Below, piece after piece: positions 1 to 16,100 of a stretch of DNA of 64,000 bases. Location: assembly GCF_036245865.1 (NCBI RefSeq), contig NZ_BTTW01000013.1, positions 182,900-246,899 of the forward strand. The letters are read 5' to 3'. Under the pieces are notes generated by a model, which did no database searches, was not told the DNA's origin, and saw nothing but the letters and a program-made list of their open reading frames with translations. This stretch comes from Corallococcus caeni. Lineage in GTDB: Bacteria; Myxococcota; Myxococcia; Myxococcales; Myxococcaceae. The position numbers were made by a program, and so were the translations under genes. Every line of letters starts with the position of its first letter. The first letter of the stretch is position 1.

Positions 1-589
1 CGCCGGACTGGCGCATGACGTCCGGGATGCGGAAGCCACCGCCGATTTCGACGAGCTCACCGCGGGACACGACGCACTCACGGCCGGAGGCCAGCGCGGC
101 GAGGACGAGCAGCACGGCGCCCGCGCAGTTGTTGACGACGATGGCGTCCTCCGCGCCCGTGAGCGTGCGCAGGTGGCCGATGAGGGGCGCGTAGCGGCTG
201 CCGCGCTCCCCTTCATCCAGGTCGTATTCGAGGTTGGAGTAGCCGCGCGCCACGGCCACGACACGCTCCACGGCTTCCGGGGCGAGCGGCGCTCGGCCCA
301 GGTTCGTGTGGAGCACGACACCCGTGGCGTTGATCACGCGCCGCAGGTTCGGCGTGGCCAGGGACGAGAGCGCCGCCTCCACGTCCGCGTCCTCGAAGGG
401 ACGCGGGTCTCCCGCGAGCAGCCTGGAGCGCACGCGTTCGACGGCGAGCCGCAGGGCCGCTACTGCACGGGCATGAGGAAGATTCGCGAGCCGGGGCTCC
501 AACGACGGCCGCCGCAGGAGTTGTTCAATGGAGGGAAGGCCACGCAGGAGCGCGTTCTTGCCTTCGGGGGGGTTCGACACGGCACCCAT
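1..589 (-). CDS. selA: L-seryl-tRNA(Sec) selenium transferase, 5' part (cut by window edge)
   Basis: SelA is a PLP enzyme that converts Ser-tRNA(Sec) to Sec-tRNA(Sec) with selenophosphate. Translating leftwards from the ATG at 589 gives about 196 residues with the SelA signature: a helical N-terminal region (PSIEQLLRRPSLEPR), then RRVINATGVVLHTNLGRAPL, SNLEYDLDEGERG, LTGAEDAIVVNNCAGAVLL and VVSRGELVEIGGGFRIPDVM. This matches the N-terminal half of bacterial SelA closely. The C-terminal half, with the PLP lysine, lies outside the window. An in-frame ATG at 676 has a better Shine-Dalgarno (AGGAG, 4 nt upstream) but adds 29 residues with poor third-position GC, so 589 is preferred. It is divergent from the NRPS operon and probably unrelated to it. 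The organism presumably makes selenoproteins. Confidence 0.93.
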   Translation of the reverse strand, partial: MGAVSNPPEGKNALLRGLPSIEQLLRRPSLEPRLANLPHARAVAALRLAVERVRSRLLAGDPRPFEDADVEAALSSLATPNLRRVINATGVVLHTNLGRAPLAPEAVERVVAVARGYSNLEYDLDEGERGSRYAPLIGHLRTLTGAEDAIVVNNCAGAVLLVLAALASGRECVVSRGELVEIGGGFRIPDVMRQSG

Positions 590-835
590 GGCTCCGGAGT
601 CTACCCGGACCTCCGTGCCCGCGGGCATGCCCCACGGCTTTTCCCCATCGCAAAGCCATACATCAATGCCAGACATCTTTCTCCTGCAAGGGCCTGGTTG
701 GCGTTCGCTCAACCGGGGACACCGTTCCGCTGTGCCTGCAATGGCCGCCTCCCCCTGGGTCAAAACCCGCTGTCCACTGGCCCTGTCGGAGCCCGGGATG
801 TTTCGTGAGACATTCGCGGGGTTCTCAACGTTTTC

Positions 836-4181
<3,346 letters not shown>

Positions 4182-4195
<14 letters not shown>

Positions 4196-7100
4196 GGAGA
4201 CGGCGGACACGGTGGAGCGCATCGCCATCGTCGGCATGTCGGGACGCTTTCCGGGCGCCCCCACGCTCGACGCCTTCTGGGACAACCTCCGGCGCGGCGT
4301 GCACTCCCGGCGCGAGCTGACCGAGGCGGACCTGGAGCAGGCCGGGGTGCCCAAGGCCCAGCGCGAGCGGCCGGACTGGGTGCGCGCCGCGTATCCGCTG
4401 GACGCGCCCACGCACTTCGACGCGGGGTACTTCGGCTACAGCCCGCGCGAGGCGGAGGTGCTGGATCCGCAGCAGCGCGTCTTCATGGAGACGGCGCTGG
4501 AGGCCCTGGAGGACGCGGGCTACGACCCGGAGCGCTTCCCGGAGGCCATCGCCGCCTTCGCGAGCACCAGCACCAGCTCGTACCTGTTCCAGGCCCTGCT
4601 GCGGCGCCCGGAGCTGTTGCAGACGGTGGGCCTGTACAACCTGTCGCTCGCCAACGACAAGGACTTCGTCGCCACGCGCACCTCGCACCGGCTGGGCCTG
4701 CGGGGGCCGAGCGCCACCGTGCAGACGGGCTGTTCCAGCGCGCTGGTGGCGGTGCACCTGGCCTGTCAGAGCCTCCTGTCGGGTGAGTGCGAGATGGCGC
4801 TCGCGGGCGGCGTCTCCGTGGCGTTCCCGCAGGCGGCCGGGTATGCGTACCAGCCGGGGATGATCATCTCCCCGGACGGGCTGTGCCGCGCGTACGACGC
4901 CCGCTCGCAGGGCACCATCTTCGGCTCGGGCGTGGGCGTGGTGGTGCTCAAGCGCCTGTCGGAGGCGGTGCGGGACCGGGACACCATCCATGCGGTCATC
5001 CTGGGGTCGGCCGTCAACAACGACGGCTCCGCCAAGGCGGGCTTCACCGCCCCCAGCGTGGAAGGCCAGGCGGCCGCCATCGCGGAGGCGCTGGGCGTCG
5101 CGGGCGTGGAGCCGGAGGACCTCCAGTACGTGGAGGGGCACGGCACGGCGACGGCGCTGGGCGACCCGGTGGAGGTCGCCGCGCTCAACCAGGCCTTCGG
5201 CGGCGCTCGCTCGGGCACGCGGCGCTGCGTGCTGGGCACCGTGAAGGCGAACATCGGCCACCTGGACTCCGCCGCGGGCGTGGCGGGGCTGCTCAAGACG
5301 GTGCTGGCCCTGAAGCACGCGGTCATCCCGCCCACGCCCCACTTCCAGCAGCCCAACCCCGCCATCGACTTCGACGGCGGCCCCTTCTTCATCACCGCCG
5401 AGCCCCGGCCGTGGGACGGGGCGGTGAAGCGCCGGGCCGGGGTCAGCTCGTTCGGACTGGGAGGCACCAACGTCCACGTCGTGCTGGAGGAGCCGCCGCG
5501 CGCGAAGGTCGCCGGCACCCGGCGCGCGTGGCACGTGCTGCCGCTGTCCGCGCGCACGCCCCGGGCGCTGGACGAGGCCACCGCGAGACTCGCCGCGCAC
5601 CTGGAGCGCGCTCCGGGCCTGGAGCTGGCGGACGTCGCGTCCACGCTCCAGCGGGGCCGCCGCACGCACGAGCACCGGCGCGCGCTGCTCTGCCGGGACC
5701 TGGAGGATGCGCGGGCCGCGCTGGCGGATCCGCGCCGCCACCTGGGGGGCTTCAGCGTGAACACGCGCCGCCCCGTGGTGTTCCTCTTCCCGGGCCACGG
5801 CAGCCACCACGTGGACATGGGCCGCGCGCTGTACGCAGCCGAGCCCGTCTTCCGCAAGCACCTGGACGCGTGTCGTGACGCGCTGGCCGCGCACCTGGAC
5901 CGAGACCTGCGCTCCGTGCTGTTTCCGGATCAGGCAGTGCAGGAGGCCGAAGCGCTGCTGGAGCGGATGACCTTCGCGCAGCCCGCGTTGTTCGCGGTGG
6001 AGTACGCGCTCGCGCAGCTGTGGCGCTCGTTCGGCGTGGAGCCGGAGGCCATGGTCGGTCACAGCACGGGCGAGTACGTGGCCGCGTGCCTCGCGGGCGT
6101 CTTCTCGCTCCCGGACGCGCTGGCGCTGGTGGCCGCGCGCGGACGCCTCATGGACGCGCTGCCTCCTGGCGGCATGCTGTCGGTGTCCCTGCCGGAGGAC
6201 GCGCTCGCACCGCTGCTGCCGCCGGGGGTGTCTGTCGCGGCGGTGAACGCGCCCGCGCTGGTCGTGGTGGCCGGGCCTGCCCCCTCGCTGGAGGCACTGG
6301 AGGCGACGCTGGCCGCCCGGGGCGTGAGCACCCGGCGGGTCCGCGCCCTGCACGCGTTCCACTCGGAGGCCGTGGAGCCCATGGTGGCGGGCTTCCTCCA
6401 GGAGCTCTCGCGCGTGCGCCTGTCGCCGCCGAAGCGGCCGTACGTCTCCAGCCTGACCGGGACGTGGATCACCGCCGCGCAGGCCACGGATCCACGAACC
6501 TGGGCGCGCCACCTGCGCGAGCCCGTCCGCTTCGCGCAGGCCGCGACCCCGCTGCTCGGGGGCGCGGAGCGGCTCTATCTGGAAGTCGGTCCGGGCCAGG
6601 CCCTGGGGACGTTCGTCCGGCAGTGCGCGCCCGCGGGCAGCCCTCCTACCGCGCTCACGTCACTGCCCCGCCCACGCGATGGCCAGGACGCGCACCTGCA
6701 CCTGACGGAGACCGCCGCACGGCTGTGGCTTGCCGGCGCCTCCATCGACCTGGCGACGCTGTACGGCAAGGAGCCCCGCCGCCGCGTTCCGCTGCCTCCC
6801 TACCCCTTCCAGCGGGAGCGCTTCGACCTGCTCGCGGTCGCGTCCGTTCCGGGCGCCCGGCTTCCAGCCTTCGCCGTGTCCGAGGTCCCCCGCGAGGACG
6901 TCACGCCCGCGCTCGAGTGCGCGGTGCCCACGTGGCAGCGCGTCGCGGGCGCCCCCGTCCCCCGATTCGACGCTCAGCGCTGGCTGGTGCTCGAGGACGC
7001 GAACGCCCCTGGCGGCAGCATCGCGCGGCGGCTGGAAGCATTGGGCGCGGACGTGCTCGCGCTGGGACCGGGCGCGTCCTGGGCACGGCTCGAGGCGCGA

Positions 7101-10100
7101 TGGGCGGCTGGCTCAGGGCCGGAGCACGTCGCGTTCCTGTGGCCCCTGGCTCCGGCGGAGGGCCCGGGCGCGGTGGACCGCGTGCTTCACGGGCTGCTGG
7201 AGCTGGCGCGGCGGTTGGGGCTGGCAGCGGTCAAGCGGCCCGTGACGCTGGCCGTGCTCACGTGCGGCGCTCAGGACGTGACGGGCGAGGAGCCCCTGCG
7301 CGCATGGCAGGCCACCGTGACCGGCGTGTGCCGGGTGCTGTCCCAGGAGTCCCCGGGGCTGCGCTGCCGCGCCATCGACGTGAGCGCGCCACGGCCGGAG
7401 GAAGGTCCGCGCTGGGCGGAGCGGCTGGTGGCGGAGCTGGGCGCGGGTGGACCGTCCGTGGTCGCGCTGCGTGGGCCGCACCGCTTCACGGAGTCGTTCG
7501 AGCCGGTCGTCCCGCCACGCGCGGCGACATCCCCCTCGCCCTTGCGCGAGGGCGGTGTGTACGCGGTCCTGGGGGACCTGGAAGCCGGAGGCCTCGCCGT
7601 GGCCGAGGCGCTCGCCACCACCGCGCGGGCGCGGCTGGTGCTGCTGACCGATACCGTGCCACAGGCCTCCCTCCTGGCGCGCCTCGGGGGCCTCGAGCGC
7701 GCGGGGGCGCAGGGCATGCTCCTCGCGCCGATGGGCGCGGGTGAGCCCGAGCCGCTCCTCCAGGGGCTGCTCGCCGCCGAGGCCCGCTTCGGTGCGATCC
7801 ACGGCGTCTTCTTCGTGCCGGAGGGCACGGCGGGCGCGGCCAGGCAACTCCTGGCGGAGGCCACTCCCGAGGCGTGGGCACCTGTCTTCCGCTCCCGCGT
7901 GGGAGTGCTGGGCGCGCTGGCCGGGGCCCTCCAGGGGCGTGCCCCGGACTTCGTGACGGTGTGCTCCTCGCTGACGGCCGTGGTGGGAGGCGTGGGGCGT
8001 GGCGTGCTGGCCGCCGCGCATGCCGCGATGGACACCTTCGCGGCGGAGCAGAACCGGGGCCCGGGCCCGCGCTGGTACGTGGTGGACCTGGATGCATGGC
8101 GGGAGGAGGTCATCCCGATATGGCTGGGCCTGCTCGCCGCCTCGGCTCAAGGGGGACGCTGGTGGATCTCCCGCGGCCCGCCGCGCGCGGAGGAGCCGGA
8201 GGCCGGTGGGACTTCCGGGACGGCCGCGGATCCGACGGACGGCTCCCGGCCCCGGGACACCGGACGGCATCCGCGCCCGCCGCTGGCGACGCCGTACGTG
8301 GCCCCCCGTGGGGACACCGAGCGCCGCGTGGTGGAGCTGTGGCAGGAGATGCTGGGCATCGACGCGCTCGGCGTGGACGATGACTTCTTCGAGCTGGGCG
8401 GCCACTCGCTGCTGGCCACCCAGGTGCTCGCGCGCGTGAGGTCCGCCTTCGCCGTGGAGCTGCCCCTGCGCGCGTTCTTCGAAGCGCCCACGCCCGCGAG
8501 GCTCGCGGAGCGCGTGGACGCCGGAGCCGCCGGCTCATCCGCGAGCGTCCTCCCGCCGCTGATGCCCGTGCCCCGCGACGGACAGCCCCTGCCGCTGTCC
8601 TTCTCCCAGCAGAGCCTCTGGTTCCTCGAGCAGCTGCACCCGGGAGGCAGCGCCTACAACATGCCGTCCGCCCTCCGCCTGGAGGGCCGCGTCGACATGG
8701 CCGCGCTGGAGCAGGCCTTCACGGAGCTCGTCCGCCGGCACGAGGCGCTGCGCACCACCTTCCACGCGGACGGCGGCGCGCCCCTGCAGCGCATCCACCC
8801 GCCGACGGCCTTCCGGCTGGCGGTCCTGGACGTGTCGTCCCACGGCGCCCCCGAAGCGGAGGCGCATCGGCTCGCGGCGGAGGAGCAGCTGCGTCCGTTC
8901 GACCTCGCCGCGGGGCCCCTGCTGCGCGCGGTGCTGATCCGCCTGGGAGAGGCGCGGCACGTGCTGGTGGTGACGATGCACCACATCGTCTCCGACGGCT
9001 GGTCGCTGGGCGTGCTCGTCCGGGAGATGGTGGCGCTCTACCAGGCCTTCGCGTCCGGACAGCCCTGCGCGCTGGCCCCCCTGCCGGTGCAGTACGCCGA
9101 CCATGCCGCCTGGCAGCGCGCATGGCTTCAGGGCGAGGCCCTGGAGTCGCGGATCCGCTGGTGGCGTCAGCAGCTGGAAGGCGCTCCTGCGTTCCTGACG
9201 CTGCCCACCGACTTCCCGCGTCCGCCGGTGGCGTCCTTCCGGGGCGACGCGGTGCCCGTCGCCATGCCGCGCGCGCTCTCCGAGTCCCTGGCCGCGCTGT
9301 GCCAGGCCGAAGGCGTCACCCCGTTCATGGCCCTGCTGGCCGGCTTCCAGGTCCTGCTCGGCCGCTACTCGGGCCAGGACGACGTGAGCGTCGGCAGCGC
9401 CATGGCCGGCCGCCGCTTCGCGGAGCAGGAAGCGCTCATCGGCTTCTTCGTGAACACGCTGGTGTACCGCACGCGCCTGCACGCGGACCCCACGTTCCGC
9501 GAGCTGCTCGCCCGCGTGCGAGACACGACCCTGGAGGCGCACGCCCATCAGGACCTGCCCTTCGAGAAGCTCGTCGAGGCGCTGCGTCCGGAGCGGGACC
9601 CTTCGCGCTCGCCGCTCTTCCAGGTGAACTTCACGTTCCAGAACATGCCCATGGGCACGCTGGAGGCGCCGGGGCTGCGCTTCGAGCCCATCCCCCTCGA
9701 GGGTGGCACGGGCCGCTTCGACCTGACGCTGGTGCTCACCGACACGCCGCGGGGCCTGACGGGCGTGCTGGAGTACGCCAGCGACCTGTTCCGTCCGGGG
9801 ACGGCGCTGCGTCTGGTCACCCAGCTGCACGTGCTGCTGGATGCGGCACTGCGAAGCCCCCACCTGCGGCTGTCCGAGCTGCCCCTGCTCACGGACGCCG
9901 AGCGCCGTGAGCTGCTGGTGGACTGGAGCGCCAGCGACGCGGACTTCCCACGCGAGGCGAGCCTGCACTCGCTGTTCGAGGCGCAGGTCCAGCGCACGCC
10001 GGACGCGCGCGCGGTCGTCTTCGAATCGCAACACCTCACGTACCTCCAGCTGGACACGCGCGCCAATCAGATCGCGCACCAACTGCGCGCGCTGGGCGTC

Positions 10101-13100
10101 GGCCCCGAGGTCATCGTGGGGCTGTGCGTGGAGCGCTCGGTGGAGGGCGTGGTGGGGATGCTCGCCATCCTCAAGGCGGGAGGCGCCTTCCTCTGCCTGG
10201 ATCCTGCCCACCCCGCCGCGCGACTCGCGCTGATGCTGGAGGACTCGGGGCTCCAGGTGCTGTTGACCCAGGACGCGCTGCTGGACGTGCTGCCCCTGTC
10301 CTCGTCCTGCGTGCCGTGCTGTTTCGACACCGACGCGGCCGCCATCTCGCGCCGCCCCACGACGCCACCGCAGGTGGAGGTCCACGCGGGGCACCTGGCC
10401 TACGTCATCTACACCTCGGGCAGCACGGGCCGGCCCAAGGGCACGCTCCTCGCGCACCGGGGTCTGTGCAATTCGGCGCTCGCGGCCGTCAGGGCCCATG
10501 ACCTGTCCCCCACGCGCCGCGTCCTCCAGTTCGCGTCCCCGACCTTCGATGCCGCCGTCCTGGAGACCTTCGCGCCGCTGCTCGCGGGCGCCACGCTGGT
10601 GCTGGCCCCCCGGGAGCGGCTGCTGCCGGACGCGCCCCTGCGAGCGCTGTTGACCGAGCAGGAGATCACGACGGTCACGCTGACGCCGTCGGTGCTGGCA
10701 CAGTTGACGTCCGAGGACCTTCCCAGCCTGCGCACCGTCATCTCCGCGGGCGAGGCCCTGTCTCCGGAGATCGCCCGGCGCTGGAGCGAGGGCCGCACCC
10801 TGCTCAACGCCTACGGTCCCACCGAAGCCACTGTCTGTGCCTCCATCACGCCAGGGCCTGTCCGAGCCGACGCGCCCGGCATCGGCAAGCCGTGGCCCAA
10901 CACGCGGCTCTACGTGCTGGACGCGCACCTGCGGCCGGTGCCCGTGGGCGTGCCCGGGGAGCTGTTCATCGGGGGCGTGGGACTGGCCCGTGGCTACCTG
11001 GGCCGTCCGGAGCTCACCGCGGGGCGCTTTGTCCCCGACCCCTTCGGCACGGAGCCCGGCGCCAGGCTGTACCGCACCGGAGACCGCGTGCGCTGGAGAC
11101 AGGAAGGGGACGTCGAGTACCTGGGCCGGACCGACCTCCAGGTGAAGCTGCGCGGCTTCCGCATCGAGCTGGGAGAGGTGGAGGCCGCGCTGCAAGCGCA
11201 CGCGGCGGTGCTCCAGGCCGTGGCCCTGGTGCGCGAGGACGCACCGGGGCTGCCCAGGCTGGTCGCGTACGTGGTGCCCACCGGAGACGGGCCCCCGGAC
11301 GTGGCCGAGCTGCGCGCGTTCCTCCAGCAGCGTCTGCCGGAATACATGGTGCCCGCGACGCTCGTCGTGCTGGACGCGTTACCGCTCACCTCCAGTGGCA
11401 AGGTGGACCGTCAGGCCCTGCCTTCACCCGAGCTCCGCGCGAGCGGTACTCCGGGCCATGTGTCCCCGCGCACGCCCACGGAAGTGCGGCTCGCGGCGCT
11501 CTGGGCGCCGCTGCTCCAGGTGGAGCAGGTGGGCGCGGAGGATCACTTCTTCGAGCTGGGAGGCCATTCGCTGCTGGCCACCCAGCTCGTCTCCCGGATC
11601 CGCGCGGACTTCGGCGTGGAGCTGGCGCTGCAAGCCCTCTTCGAAGCCCCGACGCTCTCCGCGCTCGCACGCAGGCTGGACGCCGCCCGGCCCGAGGACG
11701 CCTCGCACGCACCGCCCCTGCTCCCGGTGCCGCGCACGGGCGCCCTGCCGCTGTCCTTCGCGCAGCAGCGCCTGTGGCTCATCGAGCAGATCGAGCCCGG
11801 TGGCACCGCCTACAACATCCCCACGGTGCTGCGCGTCCGCGGACGTCTGGACCGGAGCGCGCTGGGCAGGTCCTTCAGCGGGCTCGTCGAACGGCACGAG
11901 TCCCTGCGCACCGTCTTCGCCACGCACGACGGCGAGCCCGTGCAGGTCATCCAGCCTCCCACGGAGTTCGCGCTCCCAGAGGTGGACCTGTCGGACGCGC
12001 CGAACGCGGAGCGCGCGGCCCGGGTCCGGCAACGCGCCGAAGCGGAGACGCAGCGTCCGTTCAATCTGGCGGAGGGGCCGCTCCTGCGAGCCCTGCTGCT
12101 GCGAGTGGGCGAAGAGGAGCACGTGCTGGTGGTGACGATGCACCACATCGTCTCCGACGGCTGGTCCATGGCCCTGCTCGTGCGCGAGGTGGCCTCCCTC
12201 TACGCGGCCTTCTCCTCGGGCCTTCCTCCCTCGCTTGCGCCCCTGCCCCTCCAGTACGCCGACTTCGCCTCCTGGCAGCGGCGGTGGCTGCAAGGCGACG
12301 TCCTCTCGCGCCAGCTCGACTTCTGGCGCCAGCACCTCCTGGGGGCTCCCGCCCTGCTGGAGCTGCCCACCGACAGGCCCCGCCCCGCCGTCCAGTCCTC
12401 TCGCGGCGCGTACGTCCCCGTCCAGCTTCCCCAGCCCCTCACCTCCCGCCTCCTCACCTTCTGCCAGCAGCAGGGCGCCACCCCCTTCATGGCCCTGCTC
12501 GCCCTCTGGCAGTTGCTCCTCTCCCGCTACTCCGGCCAGCACGACCTCAGCGTCGGCGCCCCCATCGCGGGCCGCACCCGAGCCGAGACCGAGGGCCTCA
12601 TCGGCTTCTTCGTCAACACCCTCGTCCTGCGCTCCCGCATCTCCCCTCACCTCTCCTTCCGTCACCTCCTCTCCCAGGTCCGCGCCACGACGCTCGCCGT
12701 CTTCGAGCACCAGCACCTCCCCTTCGAGAAGCTCGTCGAGGAGCTCCAACCCCAGCGCTCCCTGCGTCACTCTCCTCTCTTCCAGGTGATGTTCACGCTG
12801 AGGAACACGCCGGACGCCGCCATCCAGGTGGACGGGGGCGCGTCCGCGCTGGAGCTGAGTCCAGTGGAGTCGGACGTCGTAGCCGCGAAGTTCGACCTGA
12901 ACCTCTCGCTGGCGGAGACACCCGAGGGCCTGGCCGGGGAGATCCTCTACCGCACGGACCTGTTCGACGCGGCCACCCTCGTCCGCATGGGCGAACACCT
13001 GCGCACGTTGACGGAGGCCGCGCTCGCCGCGCCGGATGCACCGGTGGGCGGCCTGTCCCTGCTGTCCGCCGGGGAACGCGCGCGGTTGCTGGAAGGCTTC

Positions 13101-16100
13101 AACGCGACCTCGGAGGCCTTCGTCGCGCCGGGCCCCCTGCACGCGCTCATCGAGGCGCAGGCCGCTCGCCACCCGGAGCGGCCCGCGGTGGCCTGCGGTG
13201 ATCAGGTGCTCACGTATGGAGCGCTGGACACGCGCGCCAACCAGTTGGCGTGGCGGCTGCGCGCGCTGGGCGTGGGGCCCGAGGTGCGCGTCGGGCTGTG
13301 CCTGGAGCGCTCGGTGGACATGGTGGTGGCCCTGTTGGGGGTCTGGAAGGCCGGGGGTGCGTACGTCCCGCTGGAGCCGTCCCAACCCGCGCGGCGGTTG
13401 CGGTCCCTGGTGGAGGAGGTCGCGGCGCCCGTCGTCGTGACCGCGTCCCGTCACGCGGAGGCCTTCACTTCGCTGGCCACGCAGGTGGTCCGGATGGACA
13501 CGGACGCGCAGGAACTCGCGGCCCAGCCACGGGAAGCGCCCATCCACGGCGCCACCGCGCGGTCCCTGGCCTACGTCCTCTTCACGTCGGGCAGCACGGG
13601 CCGGCCCAAGGGCGTGGCCGTGGAGCATGCCCAGCTCTTCCAGTACGTGCGGGCCGCCACCGAAAGGCTGCGGCTGGAGGAGTGCGCGAGCTTCGCGCTC
13701 GTCTCCACCTTCGCCGCGGACCTGGGCAACACGGTCCTCTTCCCCGCGCTGTGCACGGGAGGCCTGCTCCACGTGCTGCCGCAGGAGCTGGCCAGCAGTC
13801 CCAAGGAGGTGGCCGCGTACTTCCAGCGTCACGCGGTGGACTGCATGAAGATCGTCCCGTCGCACCTCGCGGCGCTGCTGACGGCGGCCGAGCCCTGTCA
13901 CGTCCTGCCCCGGAGGAAGCTGGTGCTGGGAGGCGAGTCCTCCTCGCCGGCCCTGCTGGAGCAGGTGCGCGCGCTGGCGCCGCACTGCGAGCTGTTCAAC
14001 CACTACGGCCCCACGGAGACGACCGTGGGGGTGATCGCGGGTCCTGTGGAGGTCCAGCCCCAGGCACCGGTGCCGCTGGGCCGGGCCCTGGCGCACACGC
14101 GGCTGTACGTCCTGGACGAAGGGCTGCGGCCCGTACCCGTGGGCATCCCGGGCGAGCTCTTCATCGGAGGCGCGCAGGTGACCCGCGGCTACCTGGGACG
14201 GCCGGAGCTGACGGCGGAGCGCTACCTGCCGGACGTGCACAGCCCGCTGCCAGGCGCGCGCATGTACCGCAGCGGGGATCGGGTGCGCTGGCTGCCGGAC
14301 GGGCGCGTGGAGTTCATCGGTCGCGCCGACTTCCAGGTGAAGGTGCGCGGCTTCCGCGTGGAGCCGGGAGAAGTCACCACGGCCCTGAGCGAGCACCCCG
14401 CCGTGAGGGAAGCCTGGGTCGTGGCGCGTGAGGACATGCCCGGGGCCCCGAGGCTCGTGGCCTACGTCGTGAGCACGGCGGAGCCCGTGCCCGCCGGGGA
14501 ACTGCGCGCCTTCCTCCAGCAGCGGCTGCCGGCCTACATGGTGCCAGCCGCCTTCGTGCACCTGGAGGCGATACCGCTCACCTCGAACGGCAAGCGGGAT
14601 CGCAAGGCCCTGCCCGCGCCGGAAGACACGACCCGCGAGGCGGCCTTCATCGCCCCGCGAACCCCCACCGAGGAGCGGCTCGCGGCCCTGTGGGCCGGGC
14701 TGCTGCGCGCGGAGCGGGTCAGTGTGGAGGAGGACTTCTTCGAGCTGGGAGGCCACTCGCTGCTGGCCACGCAGGTGGTCTCCCGGGTCCGCCAGGCCTT
14801 CGACGTGGAGCTGCCGGTGCGAGCCCTCTTCGAAGCGCCCACCGTGGCCGCGCTCGCGGCGCGCATCGACTCCGCCGCGCGCACCCAGGCCCCCGTGCTG
14901 CGTCCCGTCCCGCGCGATGGAGATTTGCCCCTCTCCTTCGCCCAGCAGCGCCTCTGGTTCATCGACCAGCTGCAGCCGTTGAGCGCCGCCTACCACATGC
15001 CCACCTTCGTGCGGCTGGTGGGTCCCCTGGATGAGGCCGCGTTGCAGCGCGCAATGGATGAGCTGGTGCGTCGTCACGAAGCCCTTCGCACCACCTTCGT
15101 CCAGCACGAAGGCCAGCCGCTTCAGCGCATCTCGCCCACCGCGCAGCTGCCGCTCGTCGTCGTGGAGTCAGACGCCCGTACACTGGAGTCGCAGCTGCGC
15201 GAGGAGGCTTCACGCCCCTTCCAGCTCGACGTGGGCCCGCTGGCCCGCGCGAAGCTCTGGCGCCTGGGCCCCACCGAGCACGTGCTCGCGCTGACGCTGC
15301 ACCACATCGTCTCCGACGGCTGGTCCATGGGCGTGCTGGTGCGTGAAGTGGCCGCCCTCTACGAAGCCTTCTCGCAGGGCAGGCCTTCTCCCCTGCCGCC
15401 CCTGCCCGTGCAGTACGCCGACTACGCCGTCTGGCAGCGGCAGTGGCTGCAAGGCGACGTCCTCCAGGCACAGCTGGACTACTGGAAGCAGCAGCTCTCC
15501 GGCGCCGCTCCGCTGGAGCTGCCCACGGACAAGCCCCGGCCTCCCGTGCAGTCCTCCAACGGCTCGCAGGTGCCCGCCGTGCTGCCGGCCGAGACGTCCA
15601 GCCGAATCAAAGCCCTGGCCCTCCAGGAGGGTGTCACGCCCTTCATGCTGCTGCTGGGCGCCTTCCAGGTGCTGCTCTCCCGCTACGCCGGCCAGGAGGA
15701 CGTCACCGTCGGCTCGCCCATCGCCGGACGTCAGCGCGGAGAACTCGAAGACCTCATCGGCTTCTTCGTCAACACGCTGGTGCTTCGTGCACGCGTTGCC
15801 CCCACCCTCTCCTTCCGGGCCTTGCTCGCGCAGGTGAAGGAGACGGCGCTGGGGGCCTACGCCCATCAGGACGTGCCCTTCGAGCGGCTGGTGGAGGAGC
15901 TCCATCCTACGCGCGACATGAGCCGCGCTCCGCTCTTCCAGGTCCTCTTCTCCCTGCAAGGCGCGCCCAACACGGAGCCCCTTCGAGAGCAGGCCCTCTC
16001 GCTGTATCCCCTGGAGGCGGATACCGCCACCTCCAAGTTCGAATTGCAGCTCATCCTCTCCGACACCCCCGAAGGCTTCCGGGGCACGCTCGCCTTCAAC

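Noticed and set aside
1..676. SelA as part of the NRPS operon
   Set aside because: It is divergent, and selenocysteine formation has no link to the assembly line. No selenoprotein or selenocysteine insertion element was recognised here.
13680..14050. Third A domain in the megasynthase lacking the essential Asp of the specificity pocket
   Set aside because: A first alignment placed Ala at that position. Counting to the downstream TG motif shows that the Asp of ADLGNT is in register and gives a normal Asp-type code.
11424..15107. A very long open frame (over 1200 codons) on the minus strand inside the megasynthase gene
   Set aside because: Its product is dominated by Arg, Gly, His, Gln and Leu with no domain, as expected for the antisense of GC-rich codons. 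Many similar shadows occur across the window.
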